The translations under genes were made by a program, and so were the position numbers. A stretch of 64,000 bases of DNA from contig JAUNPP010000002.1 of assembly GCA_030536685.1 (NCBI GenBank), positions 1-64,000 of the forward strand, given 5' to 3'. This document shows, one piece after another, positions 8,800 through 17,242 of this stretch. The stretch's first letter is position 1, and the number at the start of each line of letters is the position of its first letter. This stretch comes from Lachnospiraceae bacterium (lineage in GTDB: Bacteria; Bacillota; Clostridia; Lachnospirales; Lachnospiraceae). The notes under the pieces were generated by a model, which saw nothing but the letters and a program-made list of their open reading frames with translations, did not search any database and was not told the DNA's origin.

Positions 8800-9399
8800 A
8801 TGCGAGTAACAACAAAGGCTATGCAGTATATTGACATGCAGATTCAGAACTGTGAACTGGATAAAAAGCACCTGTTCCAACAGACCAAGTCACTCCTGTC
8901 CCTTTACCGAAGTGTTGTATGGGCGGTAAAAGGAAGAGCTGTACATCTTAAGAATCGAATTTCAGGAACATATGGGATGCAGTTAAACACTGCGCTCCTG
9001 TTTTTATCCGATTTTGCACCGACAGAAACAAGAGTTGATTTTGAAATGCAAGTATCCAGTCTTTTCAAGTCCCGCTGGCTGATTGAGCTGATCGATATTG
9101 CCTCTGCATATGTACGGGAATACCCCATCTATGGAACCCTTTATGCCGACCTCCTCCGGCTCCGGTTCATGGATGAGATCCCAAGAAATGACGCTTCTGT
9201 CTGCGAAGCATTGGGACTGGAACGCAGCACGTACTACCAGAGAAAAAAAGAAGCAATCCTTCTTCTGGGAATATCCTTATGGGAATATGTTCTTCCCATC
9301 ACGATACAGACCTACCATAGAGTCTTAAAATTAGATGTTACGGAAGAAATCTTTTTCCAGAAGGTTGCAAAAGAGAATCAACTGCATTACCGTTTGTAA
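8800..9399 (+). CDS. Putative HTH regulator, family not recognised
   Basis: This is a 199-residue soluble, mostly helical protein. Residues about 138-165 (NDASVCEALGLERSTYYQRK) read like the helix-turn-helix of sigma region 4 or of ArpU-type phage late regulators. The rest gives no family I can name. The start follows AAGGAAGTG by about 9 bases. A leader with repeated TGTAAC precedes it, and two strong terminators separate it from the next gene. Its place between regulators suggests control of element genes, which is inference only. Confidence 0.65.
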   Translation: MRVTTKAMQYIDMQIQNCELDKKHLFQQTKSLLSLYRSVVWAVKGRAVHLKNRISGTYGMQLNTALLFLSDFAPTETRVDFEMQVSSLFKSRWLIELIDIASAYVREYPIYGTLYADLLRLRFMDEIPRNDASVCEALGLERSTYYQRKKEAILLLGISLWEYVLPITIQTYHRVLKLDVTEEIFFQKVAKENQLHYRL

Positions 9400-9540
9400 A
9401 AAAAGATTTTTATTCCCCGACTTTTTTCCGATGATTCTTCCGACTTTTACAAGCAAATCTACAACCGCTCCGCTACTGACATCCGACTGTCAATCCTCTA
9501 CAATACTTATGCTGGCGATCTTACGGTTCCCGCTTCTGTA

Positions 9541-9574
9541 AGCCTTGTCCTTACCCAAAGGGCAGGGCTTTTTT
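9541..9574 (+). terminator. Rho-independent terminator 1 of a tandem pair
   Basis: A hairpin of about 12 bp (AGCCTTGTCCTT with AAGGGCAGGGCT, including G-U pairs) is followed by six T residues. Confidence 0.75.
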
Positions 9575-9607
9575 GCTGCCGTTTTGCCAGACAATGATAT
9601 GGCTGCC

Positions 9608-9643
9608 GCCAGGAAACGATTCCTTTGTTTCCTGGCTTTTTTT
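9608..9643 (+). terminator. Rho-independent terminator 2, possible attenuator
   Basis: A perfect 10-bp stem (GCCAGGAAAC/GTTTCCTGGC) is followed by seven T residues. It ends only 23 bases before the next start codon, so it may act as an attenuator for that gene and what follows. Confidence 0.85.
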
Positions 9644-9666
9644 GTGCAGCAGACAGGAGGCATACC

Positions 9667-10542
9667 ATGCATAAGGACAAGGAAACAAAAAACCAGGGAC
9701 AGCTCCCGCTTCTGATCCATAAAACAAAATATTTGATAGATCCGGAAACAGCAGAGCTTCTGAAAAAAGGAATCGTCCCGGAACCACTGCTAAAGCAGAT
9801 CACCCAGACGCAGGGAGATGAGTTCTGCTTTGAATTTCGCCGTAAGATACGCCTGATCAAACGCATCTGTGATCAGATCGATGCAGGAGAACAACCGGAT
9901 TCAATCCGTCCCTTAGTGGAAAGCGGGGAAGTCCCTGCTGATATTCTATATAAGATTTGCCACCATAAGCTTCTCGGAAAATCAGAACGTCTTTTGAAAG
10001 CCGGACTGCTGACATCCGATATCGTAGAAGTTGTACGAAAACACTTGCTGACAAAAGAAATCATTCCGGCACTCTCCCATGCTTTTCTCATGGATATGGC
10101 CAGATATCTGTATGAGCATAAGGAAATCAATCTCGCAACTTTAAAAGGAGCAGAAAACGGAACGATTGATCCTGTCTACATCCAGATCATCCGGCGGCAC
10201 TACCGGCACATGACCCATATGGAGGAAATTCAGGATAAACACTCTGCCTTTAAAACAGACGGAGTGACAGAACCTGCCGCTGAAGATAAAGGTCTGGACA
10301 GCAGGCTTCTGCAGGAGAGTAATCTTTCAGCACTTAAAGAAGCGATGTACTGGTTAAGCGCCGAAGAGACGCACCTTATTTGCCGCATCTATATGGATGA
10401 GATTCCAATCACCCGGATAGCTTTGGAATATGGAGTTGCCGAAAGCACGATCCGTTACCGCCGGGACCGTATTTTAAAAAAATTACGCTTTATTTTTGAA
10501 AATGTCCTTCACTGTGAAAAAGTAAATTTATTTGAATCATGA
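9667..10542 (+). CDS. Regulator with C-terminal sigma region-4-like HTH
   Basis: This protein has 291 residues from MHKDKETK, a start set by ACAGGAGG seven bases upstream. The last 60 residues (LSAEETHLICRIYMDEIP, then ITRIALEYGVAESTIRYRRDRIL) form a sigma-70 region-4-type HTH that would contact DNA. The first 220 are charged and helical and match no family I know; sigma region 2 is not evident, so it is unlikely to be a complete sigma factor. It is preceded by two back-to-back terminators and followed by a small conserved gene and the recombinase operon. Confidence 0.7.
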   Translation: MHKDKETKNQGQLPLLIHKTKYLIDPETAELLKKGIVPEPLLKQITQTQGDEFCFEFRRKIRLIKRICDQIDAGEQPDSIRPLVESGEVPADILYKICHHKLLGKSERLLKAGLLTSDIVEVVRKHLLTKEIIPALSHAFLMDMARYLYEHKEINLATLKGAENGTIDPVYIQIIRRHYRHMTHMEEIQDKHSAFKTDGVTEPAAEDKGLDSRLLQESNLSALKEAMYWLSAEETHLICRIYMDEIPITRIALEYGVAESTIRYRRDRILKKLRFIFENVLHCEKVNLFES

Positions 10543-10565
10543 TAGAGATCAGGAGATGAATACGC

Positions 10566-10817
10566 ATGAAACCAATCACACCATTGTCAAAATCCGAACG
10601 GGACAAGCTGGTAGATATTTCTACAGTGGAAATTGACCGTTCCCTGCCGCCAGAGGAACGGCTGGCAAATTACCTGGAACAGATCAGGAATCCTTACTGC
10701 TATCTCTGCAATGGCATTGTTGTACATATTGCCTACGCTGATACAGAACAGACCATCGAAGATAAACTGGAACACTTTATCCGGCACAGGCAGGATGCAG
10801 AATATAAAAAAATATAG
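10566..10817 (+). CDS. Small conserved mobile-element protein (DUF6870-like)
   Basis: This is an 83-residue soluble protein with LVDISTVEIDRSLPPEERLANYLEQIRNPYCY, then CNGIVVHIAYADTEQTIEDKLEHF, here quoted in parts. It resembles small proteins that I recall next to recombinases in Firmicutes conjugative elements, listed as DUF6870. Two cysteines (YCYLC) could bind metal. The start lies 23 bases after the upstream regulator's stop, with AGGAGATG before it. Function is unknown. Confidence 0.6.
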   Translation: MKPITPLSKSERDKLVDISTVEIDRSLPPEERLANYLEQIRNPYCYLCNGIVVHIAYADTEQTIEDKLEHFIRHRQDAEYKKI

Positions 10818-10915
10818 AAGCCAAAATCCAACACCAAAAACGCAAAACCCAAACTATACAATAAAATTTTTCTATGCTATCATTTGACTAAGGGTAAATG
10901 AATAAGAATCTTTTG

Positions 10916-10967
10916 AAGCCTTTGGTCTTTTGATGGCACCACTATGTTGTCAGGAGGCCAGAGGCTT
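10916..10967 (+). promoter_or_regulatory. Leader hairpin covering the ribosome site of the first recombinase
   Basis: Twelve bases at 10916-10927 (AAGCCTTTGGTC) pair with 10956-10967 (GGCCAGAGGCTT) with two G-U pairs. The right arm overlaps the end of the AGGAGG at 10952-10957 and stops one base before the ATG at 10969. Folding would limit translation of the coupled seven-gene operon. Confidence 0.5.
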
Positions 10968-10968
10968 T

Positions 10969-12681
10969 ATGTATTTATCAGAACAATCAAAAGAATCTAT
11001 GGACAAAGAATACCTGTGCGCCTCGTATGTTCGTTTATCACAGGATGATGGAGACAAAGAGGAAAGCAACAGCATCATCAATCAAAAAACACTGATACGG
11101 GATTATATCAAGAACCACTCCGATCTCACACTGATAGAGGAATATGCAGATGATGGTTATTCCGGAGTAAATTTTGAAAGACCGGACTTTCAACGGATGA
11201 TGAACGATGTTAAGGCAAAAAAGATTGACTGTATCGTTGTCAAAGACCTCTCCCGTTTCGGTCGAAATTATATTGAGGTCGGAAGATACCTGCAACAGGT
11301 TTTCCCCTTTATGGGAATCCGTTTCATTGCCATCAATGATAGTGTTGACAGTGGCAAAAAACAGACGGATGCAGAACAGTTCGTACTGCCATTTAAGAAC
11401 CTGTTCAATGACAGCTATTGTAAAGATATTTCCATCAAAGTACGTTCCCAGCTTGCGATCAAGCGTAAAAACGGAGATTTTGTCGGGAGCTTTGCCTGTT
11501 ATGGTTATCTAAAGAATCCGGCTGACCATAACCAGCTCATGATCGATGAAGAGGTTGCCGATATCATCCGCTCCATCTTTCTCTGGAAAATCATGGGACT
11601 CTCCGCTGATCGGATTGCTGAGAAGCTCAATTCGCAGGGCATCCCCTGTCCTATGGAATATAAAAGAAGCCTTGGATTGAAAGTCTCTACGAACTTCCGA
11701 ACCAACGGTACCGCCAAATGGTCACACATGACGGTTCTTCGCATCTTAAAAAATGATATCTATATCGGAAATATGACACAGGGGAAACAGACTACGCCGA
11801 ACTATAAAGTCAAACGGCTGATTGATAAACCGGAGGAAGAATGGGATCGTGTGGAAGGTACACATGAAGCAATCATATCCGAAGATGTCTTTGAGACCGT
11901 ACAGGCGCTCATGCTGCAGGACACCCGTATTTCTCCATGGGAAACAAAAGTTTATCTTTTTTCCGGATATTTATTCTGCGGTGATTGCAAGATGAGCATG
12001 TCCCGCCGTACAAGAAAGAATAAAAGCAGTACCCGCTCTTACTATTTCTGCTCCGGGTACAAACGTAAAAACGGCTGCACCTCTCACAATATCAGTGAGG
12101 AGCGGCTCTATCATGCGACACTCTCGGCAATCCAGCAGCAATGCCGGATGATAACGGATATAGAGCGTGTCCTTCGTTATGCAAAAGACCTCCCGGATGA
12201 CCCGAACAGTCTGAAACGCTATGACATCCAACTGGCAAAATTGGATGAAGAAATTGATAAAAATCAGACCATGAAACTGCGGTTGATTGAAAACCTGAAT
12301 GACGGCATTCTTTCCAGCCAGGAATACCTGGATCTTGTAAAGATATACGATACCCGCATTCTGGAGGGAAGAAAAGCCAAACAGGTAGTAGCTGCGGAAC
12401 GTGCCGGTCTTCAGGATCTTCCACTTGAATCGGACTGGCTGACAGCATTTAAAAAATATCAGGAGATCACAGCCCTTGACCGGATTGTTCTGGCTGAACT
12501 GGTGGAACGGATTGAGGTGTATGCAGACAAAGAAATCGTTATCCGTTTTAAATTTTCTGATCAGATCAAAAGAGTACAGGAATATCTGGCTGAGCGGCAT
12601 CTGTTACCGGAGGCTTGTCCAGTTCAGCCGGATATAAAGGAGACACCATGGCAAGAAAAAGCAGAATTGCTGCGCAGTTAA
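10969..12681 (+). CDS. Large serine recombinase 1 (type X)
   Basis: This 570-residue large serine recombinase cuts and rejoins DNA through a serine nucleophile. The catalytic domain is intact: YVRLS (Arg22, Ser24), then VKDLSRFGRNY. A recombinase domain (GYLKNPADHNQLMIDEEVAD, near residue 190), a zinc ribbon (FCGDCKMSM...YFCSGYKRKNGC, near residues 340-375) and a coiled-coil tail follow. I start it at MYLSEQSKES because AGGAGG and a leader hairpin sit just upstream. It shares the ESNSIxNQ motif with recombinases 3 and 7 but has its own inter-motif sequence, so I class it apart. The next gene overlaps it by 34 bases. Confidence 0.93.
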   Translation: MYLSEQSKESMDKEYLCASYVRLSQDDGDKEESNSIINQKTLIRDYIKNHSDLTLIEEYADDGYSGVNFERPDFQRMMNDVKAKKIDCIVVKDLSRFGRNYIEVGRYLQQVFPFMGIRFIAINDSVDSGKKQTDAEQFVLPFKNLFNDSYCKDISIKVRSQLAIKRKNGDFVGSFACYGYLKNPADHNQLMIDEEVADIIRSIFLWKIMGLSADRIAEKLNSQGIPCPMEYKRSLGLKVSTNFRTNGTAKWSHMTVLRILKNDIYIGNMTQGKQTTPNYKVKRLIDKPEEEWDRVEGTHEAIISEDVFETVQALMLQDTRISPWETKVYLFSGYLFCGDCKMSMSRRTRKNKSSTRSYYFCSGYKRKNGCTSHNISEERLYHATLSAIQQQCRMITDIERVLRYAKDLPDDPNSLKRYDIQLAKLDEEIDKNQTMKLRLIENLNDGILSSQEYLDLVKIYDTRILEGRKAKQVVAAERAGLQDLPLESDWLTAFKKYQEITALDRIVLAELVERIEVYADKEIVIRFKFSDQIKRVQEYLAERHLLPEACPVQPDIKETPWQEKAELLRS

Positions 12682-14372
12682 GTCTGTCCGGAAATGCTTC
12701 TGTCACCCCGCCTGAACCAGGACCAGCAAAACTAAAAACAGGGATTTATGCACGGTTATCCATCAAAGACTTAGGGATTGAAGACGGTGACACAATGGAA
12801 ACACAGATTGCCCTGCTCCGGGACTATGTAACCCAGCAGGAAGACATGGAATTAAGAGAAATCTATGTTGATAACGGATGGTCTGGAACGAATTTTCAAA
12901 GACCGGAATTTAACCATCTGCTGGAAGATGTCAAAGAAGGAAAAATCAACTGCATCGTTGTCAAAGATTTATCCCGCTTTGGCAGAAACTATCTTGAAGC
13001 CGGTTACTATCTGCAGAATGTGTTTCCTTCTTACGGAGTACGCTTTATCGCTATCTATGACAGTTATGACAGCCAGACTTCTGACCCTGATTCTCTGATG
13101 GTCGTTATGAAGAATATCGTGAATGATTATTACAGTAAGGATATCTCAAGAAAAATATCCGCCACGATTGATCTGAAACGGTCACAGGGGCCTCTTTACA
13201 TGGGGTCTCCGCCATACGGCTATAAAATGAATCGTTCCGAACCCAGGCGTTACCTGAAAGATAAGAAGGCGGCAGCTTATGTGCACCTCATCTTCCACTG
13301 GGCATTAGAAGGTTTGTCCCCGTACAGGATTGCCTGCAATCTGAATGATCTGCAGGTTCCTTCCCCGCAGGCACACTATTACCAGAATCACGCAAACAGG
13401 AAATCCGGGAAATCATCTGCAGGAAATACCTGGATTGCAACCACTATTTCCGGTATTCTCTCAAACCCTGTTTATACTGGTAATTACTATTGCAATAAAA
13501 GTTACTTTCGAAAATATGACCCAGGTAATGCAGGAAATATTCCGGAAGAAGAATGGATCTGCTATCCCAATGTCCATGAAGCCTATATCAGCACCGAAGA
13601 TTTTGAGAAATTAAAAAAGAAACGGGAGGATGAAGAACAGCTCCGCCAGGATGCCAGAAAGAAGCACAGACTCCTCCCCTCCTCCCTGAATCTTTTCAAA
13701 GAACTTGTTTACTGTGGAGAATGTGGAAGAAAACTTCTTTTTCAGATCAACAGGGAGAATTTTAAATTCAGTACCTTTCATTGCACCGGTAAAGCATCCA
13801 GGATGTTAAGCGGTCATCCAAGGCTCTCCATTACCTATGCTGCAATAGAGAGTATTGTACTTTATAACCTGCAGACGCAGTTCCGGCTGGCTATTGAAGC
13901 AGATTCTTTCCTGAAGCGGTTATCAATGGAAGATGCCCGTAAGAGATTAAAGTCTCGAAGGCAGGCAGAACTTCAGGTACTGCATTCAAAACTGGCAGCT
14001 ATTGTATGTAAAAAGCAAAAAGCATTTGAGGATATGACAACCGGTCTTTTAGAACCGGCAATCTATAAAATGCAGATAGAGAAGCTGAATCAGGAAACTA
14101 TGTGGCTGGAAGAAGATCAAAAAAATGCACAGAAACGTCTGGAAGAAGTTGATACCTACTTTACTCCGGATAATGAATGGCTTCGGGCTTTCCTGGCAGC
14201 AAACATCTCAGAGGAACTGAATACACCTGCTGTTCGGATTCTCATCAAACGGATTGATATATGGAATGACCGCCAGATATGCATCACCTTTCAATTTGCT
14301 GACTGGATGGAAAAGCTCAATTCCTGTATCGCCGAATGGAAACTATTAGAAATGGAGGATTCAAATGAATAA
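12648..14372 (+). CDS. Large serine recombinase 2 (type A)
   Basis: This recombinase has 574 residues from MARKSR, with ATAAAGGAG just before the ATG inside the previous gene. Catalytic residues are present (YARLS with Ser38; VKDLSRFGRNYLEAGYY). The recombinase domain begins at SPPYGYKMN. The zinc ribbon (YCGECGRKL...FHCTGK) has three clear cysteines and ends differently from its neighbours. The tail is coiled coil. It is a close paralogue of recombinase 6: both begin MARKSR, place the serine at residue 38 and share KINCIVVKDLSRFGRNY. It overlaps the next gene by 8 bases. Confidence 0.92.
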   Translation: MARKSRIAAQLSLSGNASVTPPEPGPAKLKTGIYARLSIKDLGIEDGDTMETQIALLRDYVTQQEDMELREIYVDNGWSGTNFQRPEFNHLLEDVKEGKINCIVVKDLSRFGRNYLEAGYYLQNVFPSYGVRFIAIYDSYDSQTSDPDSLMVVMKNIVNDYYSKDISRKISATIDLKRSQGPLYMGSPPYGYKMNRSEPRRYLKDKKAAAYVHLIFHWALEGLSPYRIACNLNDLQVPSPQAHYYQNHANRKSGKSSAGNTWIATTISGILSNPVYTGNYYCNKSYFRKYDPGNAGNIPEEEWICYPNVHEAYISTEDFEKLKKKREDEEQLRQDARKKHRLLPSSLNLFKELVYCGECGRKLLFQINRENFKFSTFHCTGKASRMLSGHPRLSITYAAIESIVLYNLQTQFRLAIEADSFLKRLSMEDARKRLKSRRQAELQVLHSKLAAIVCKKQKAFEDMTTGLLEPAIYKMQIEKLNQETMWLEEDQKNAQKRLEEVDTYFTPDNEWLRAFLAANISEELNTPAVRILIKRIDIWNDRQICITFQFADWMEKLNSCIAEWKLLEMEDSNE

Positions 14373-15999
14373 TAACCTTGCCTGTTATATCAGGCTTTCC
14401 CTTGCGGATGGCGATCTGGGAGCCGGCAAGGATGAAAGCAACAGTATCAAAAACCAGAGAGAGCTTCTCCTGAATTATATCAGGAGTCATCCAGAGTTTC
14501 AGGGATGGAACATTCATGAATTTGTAGATGATGGCTATACCGGAACAAATGATGACCGTCCGAATTTCCAGCGGATGATTGAGCTGGCAAAAGACGGACA
14601 GCTCCAATGTATCATCGTCAAAGATTTATCCCGTTTTGCAAGAAATTATGTGCTGTGCGGTGATTATCTGGAACAGATTTTCCCATTCCTCGGTGTACGT
14701 TTTATCGCAGTCAATGACCGTTATGACAGTGCCAAAACCACCAGCGTCGATGACAATATGAGTATGGTGCTGAAATCTGTCCTGAACGCTTATTACAGTA
14801 AGGATATTTCACGCAAAATATTTTCTTCTTTTACCCAGAGGATGAAAAAAGGAATTTATCTTGGCAATACACCATACGGATACCTTCCGGATCACGAACA
14901 TCTTCGGTATGCCATTGATCCGGAGGCGTCACAAGTCGTCCGTAAGATCTTTAACCTGGCATTATCCGGAAAGAGTAAACTGCAGATTGCCGCAGCCTTA
15001 AATTCAGAAGGCATACTTCCACCCGGAGAATACAACCGTTTAAATGGAAAGATTCACAAAAATACCCGTGGCATTGCCGCATCCCCTATCTGGGAACCGA
15101 ATAAGATTATCTCTATTTTAAGAAATCAGGCTTATATGGGTGATCGTATCATGCGGAAACAAGTCCCTGTGATTCCCGGTTCAAAAATCCGGAGAAAAGC
15201 AAATGCGTCGGAACAGATTATTCACAGAGATGCCCATGAGGCGATCGTGACCCGGAAGGAATTTGAACGTGTGCAGGAACTGTTTCCTTACCGCCCCAAT
15301 ACAAAGCGCAGTTCAACCCTTGAATATACCCTGAAAGGCGTTGTGCGCTGCGGTACCTGCCGCCGGGCAATGGCACGTTCCCAGAGCAATAAGCATTATT
15401 CCTGTCCACATGCCCGGATGATCGATTCACCCTGCCCGAAAAAGAATTATGAAGTTTCTGAAATTGAAGCGATAATCTTTGAATCACTAAAACCGATGCT
15501 TACCATGGCAGTCGCTGCCGATAACCGCAGGAATAAGCGAAAGCAGTCTGCCGACTGGCTGACACAATGCCAAAAGGAAATCGGTACTGCGGAATTTACA
15601 GAAAAACGTATACAGCAGAAGAAACTGGATGCTTACGAGGACTATTCCAACCAGCGTATTTCCCTCAAAGAATACCAGAAACGAAAAGATTCCCTGAACC
15701 AGCAGGCTTCGGAAAATCAGAAAAAACTGGAAACCTTGAAAGAACAGGAACTTGCTTTTACAAGCGGATTGATTCCACATGAAATTCAGGCTGTCACAGA
15801 TTCTTCCCGAAAATATCTGCACAGCAGCTCACTCACCCGTGATATGGTCACAACCTTTGTCGATAGTATTTATGTCTATGAAGACCACTATGAAATCGTA
15901 TGGAAGTTCCGTGATGTATGGAAACAACTGGAAGAACGTGAAAATACCCCATCAACTCATTCATTACAAGAAAGGATGAACCCAAATGACACGCAATAG
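14365..15999 (+). CDS. Large serine recombinase 3 (type B)
   Basis: This is a 544-residue recombinase with a very short N-terminus (CYIRLS, Ser12). It has KDESNSIKNQ, then IIVKDLSRFARNYVLCGDYLEQIFP, given here in part. The catalytic set is complete, the recombinase domain starts at NTPYGYLPD, and a zinc ribbon (RCGTCRRAMA...YSCPH) and coiled coil follow. It pairs with recombinase 7, which has the same Ser12 position, the same RFAR variant and a similar tail. Its stop overlaps the start of the catalytic-domain-less recombinase 4 by 14 bases. Confidence 0.92.
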   Translation: MNNNLACYIRLSLADGDLGAGKDESNSIKNQRELLLNYIRSHPEFQGWNIHEFVDDGYTGTNDDRPNFQRMIELAKDGQLQCIIVKDLSRFARNYVLCGDYLEQIFPFLGVRFIAVNDRYDSAKTTSVDDNMSMVLKSVLNAYYSKDISRKIFSSFTQRMKKGIYLGNTPYGYLPDHEHLRYAIDPEASQVVRKIFNLALSGKSKLQIAAALNSEGILPPGEYNRLNGKIHKNTRGIAASPIWEPNKIISILRNQAYMGDRIMRKQVPVIPGSKIRRKANASEQIIHRDAHEAIVTRKEFERVQELFPYRPNTKRSSTLEYTLKGVVRCGTCRRAMARSQSNKHYSCPHARMIDSPCPKKNYEVSEIEAIIFESLKPMLTMAVAADNRRNKRKQSADWLTQCQKEIGTAEFTEKRIQQKKLDAYEDYSNQRISLKEYQKRKDSLNQQASENQKKLETLKEQELAFTSGLIPHEIQAVTDSSRKYLHSSSLTRDMVTTFVDSIYVYEDHYEIVWKFRDVWKQLEERENTPSTHSLQERMNPNDTQ

Positions 16000-17242
16000 A
16001 ACATACCCCCTGCCATCGAATGGCGAAAAAACTGCAAGATGGATTCCATATGGTTATCTGTATGATCCAGATGCGCCTGCTTTGATTGCAATCGATCCTG
16101 AAGCATCCAATACCGTCCGATATATTTTTGAGGAATATTTAAAAGGCATCTCGCTTTCTGAAATCTGCAGGATGCTGACAGAGAAAGGCGTTCCCACCCC
16201 TTCGGACCGAAGGGCACAGCTCGGTGCTGCTCCTGCTGAAAAATCCAACACATATTGGAAGGCTACTGCTCTAAATCAAATGTTATTCCATCCTGTATAT
16301 GCGGGAGATTGGATTTTGGAAGGAAGAGTCTGGGACTGCTGTTATTACTATAGCGGTATCCCATATCCGAATGGGATTACAGCGCCTGTCATCGAAAAAG
16401 ACCACCATGAAGCACTGGTGCCAAGAGATTATCTGGTAAAAGCCGCTCAGATGTTCCTTGAACAGCGGAAAGAAAGGAATACCATCCAGCAGAAGCCGTT
16501 TACGGATACGCCAGAGCTATCTCCTTTTTCCATCCTAAACCTTTTGCGCTGTGGAATATGCGGACGATTTCTTACTCCCGCCGAAATTTCCCTTCAAAAT
16601 GGAAAAGGGTTTACAGCATATTTCTGTTCCAGCATCAACCAGAAGAAACCGGGAGACTGCAGTAATTATGTGTACCGCCTGGATACGCTACTCTCACTTG
16701 TTCACGAAATACTCTCTGAAGAACGAAAAAATGCCCTTCGCTTCAGCCAGACTTCTTCCAAAAGGTCACAGGACAAAACCTACACGGTACTTGAAGCGGA
16801 ATTTCAGGAGCAGATTGATCAAACGATAGATGAAGTACGAAGCCTGATAGAAGAACAAAATAAACTGGAACGAAGCTATAAAACACACGGTATCTCTCAG
16901 GAAGAATATGACAGGCTTTCCGCTGATCTGGCAAAACGGATTTCACACGGCGAGCATAAAGTCATGGTTGCCTTAACAAAAATCCGTGATTTCCGAAAAT
17001 TATGCGGCGAAAAAAATGCCTGGGTATCCTTGTTTGCAAATCTTCCGGAAGATTTTACAGATAGCAGTATCGAATACAAGAGATATATCCAGAAAATCAA
17101 TGTTTTCCCTGACCAGCCGCCTGTGATCTTTCTGAAAAGAATGGATGCGAAAAAACAGCTCATGGAAACATTGAACCTTCCCTATAACGACCCGGAAACA
17201 GATACTTTTGACGATATAAATAAAGCCACGGAGGAAAATTAA
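15986..17242 (+). CDS. Recombinase 4 (type C): DNA-binding part only, no catalytic domain
   Basis: This 418-residue protein begins almost directly at the recombinase domain (WIPYGYLYDPDAPALIAIDPEA, quoted in part) and lacks the roughly 145-residue resolvase domain, so it cannot cut DNA. The rest is complete: recombinase domain, zinc ribbon (LRCGICGRFL...YFCSS...GDC), long coiled coil and the tail INVFPDQPPVI. It is not an obvious accident: the ATG has AAAGGA nine bases upstream, the frame is open for 1.25 kb, and it overlaps the previous gene. It is homologous to recombinase 5. A role as DNA-binding partner of the active recombinases is inferred. Confidence 0.88.
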   Translation: MTRNRTYPLPSNGEKTARWIPYGYLYDPDAPALIAIDPEASNTVRYIFEEYLKGISLSEICRMLTEKGVPTPSDRRAQLGAAPAEKSNTYWKATALNQMLFHPVYAGDWILEGRVWDCCYYYSGIPYPNGITAPVIEKDHHEALVPRDYLVKAAQMFLEQRKERNTIQQKPFTDTPELSPFSILNLLRCGICGRFLTPAEISLQNGKGFTAYFCSSINQKKPGDCSNYVYRLDTLLSLVHEILSEERKNALRFSQTSSKRSQDKTYTVLEAEFQEQIDQTIDEVRSLIEEQNKLERSYKTHGISQEEYDRLSADLAKRISHGEHKVMVALTKIRDFRKLCGEKNAWVSLFANLPEDFTDSSIEYKRYIQKINVFPDQPPVIFLKRMDAKKQLMETLNLPYNDPETDTFDDINKATEEN

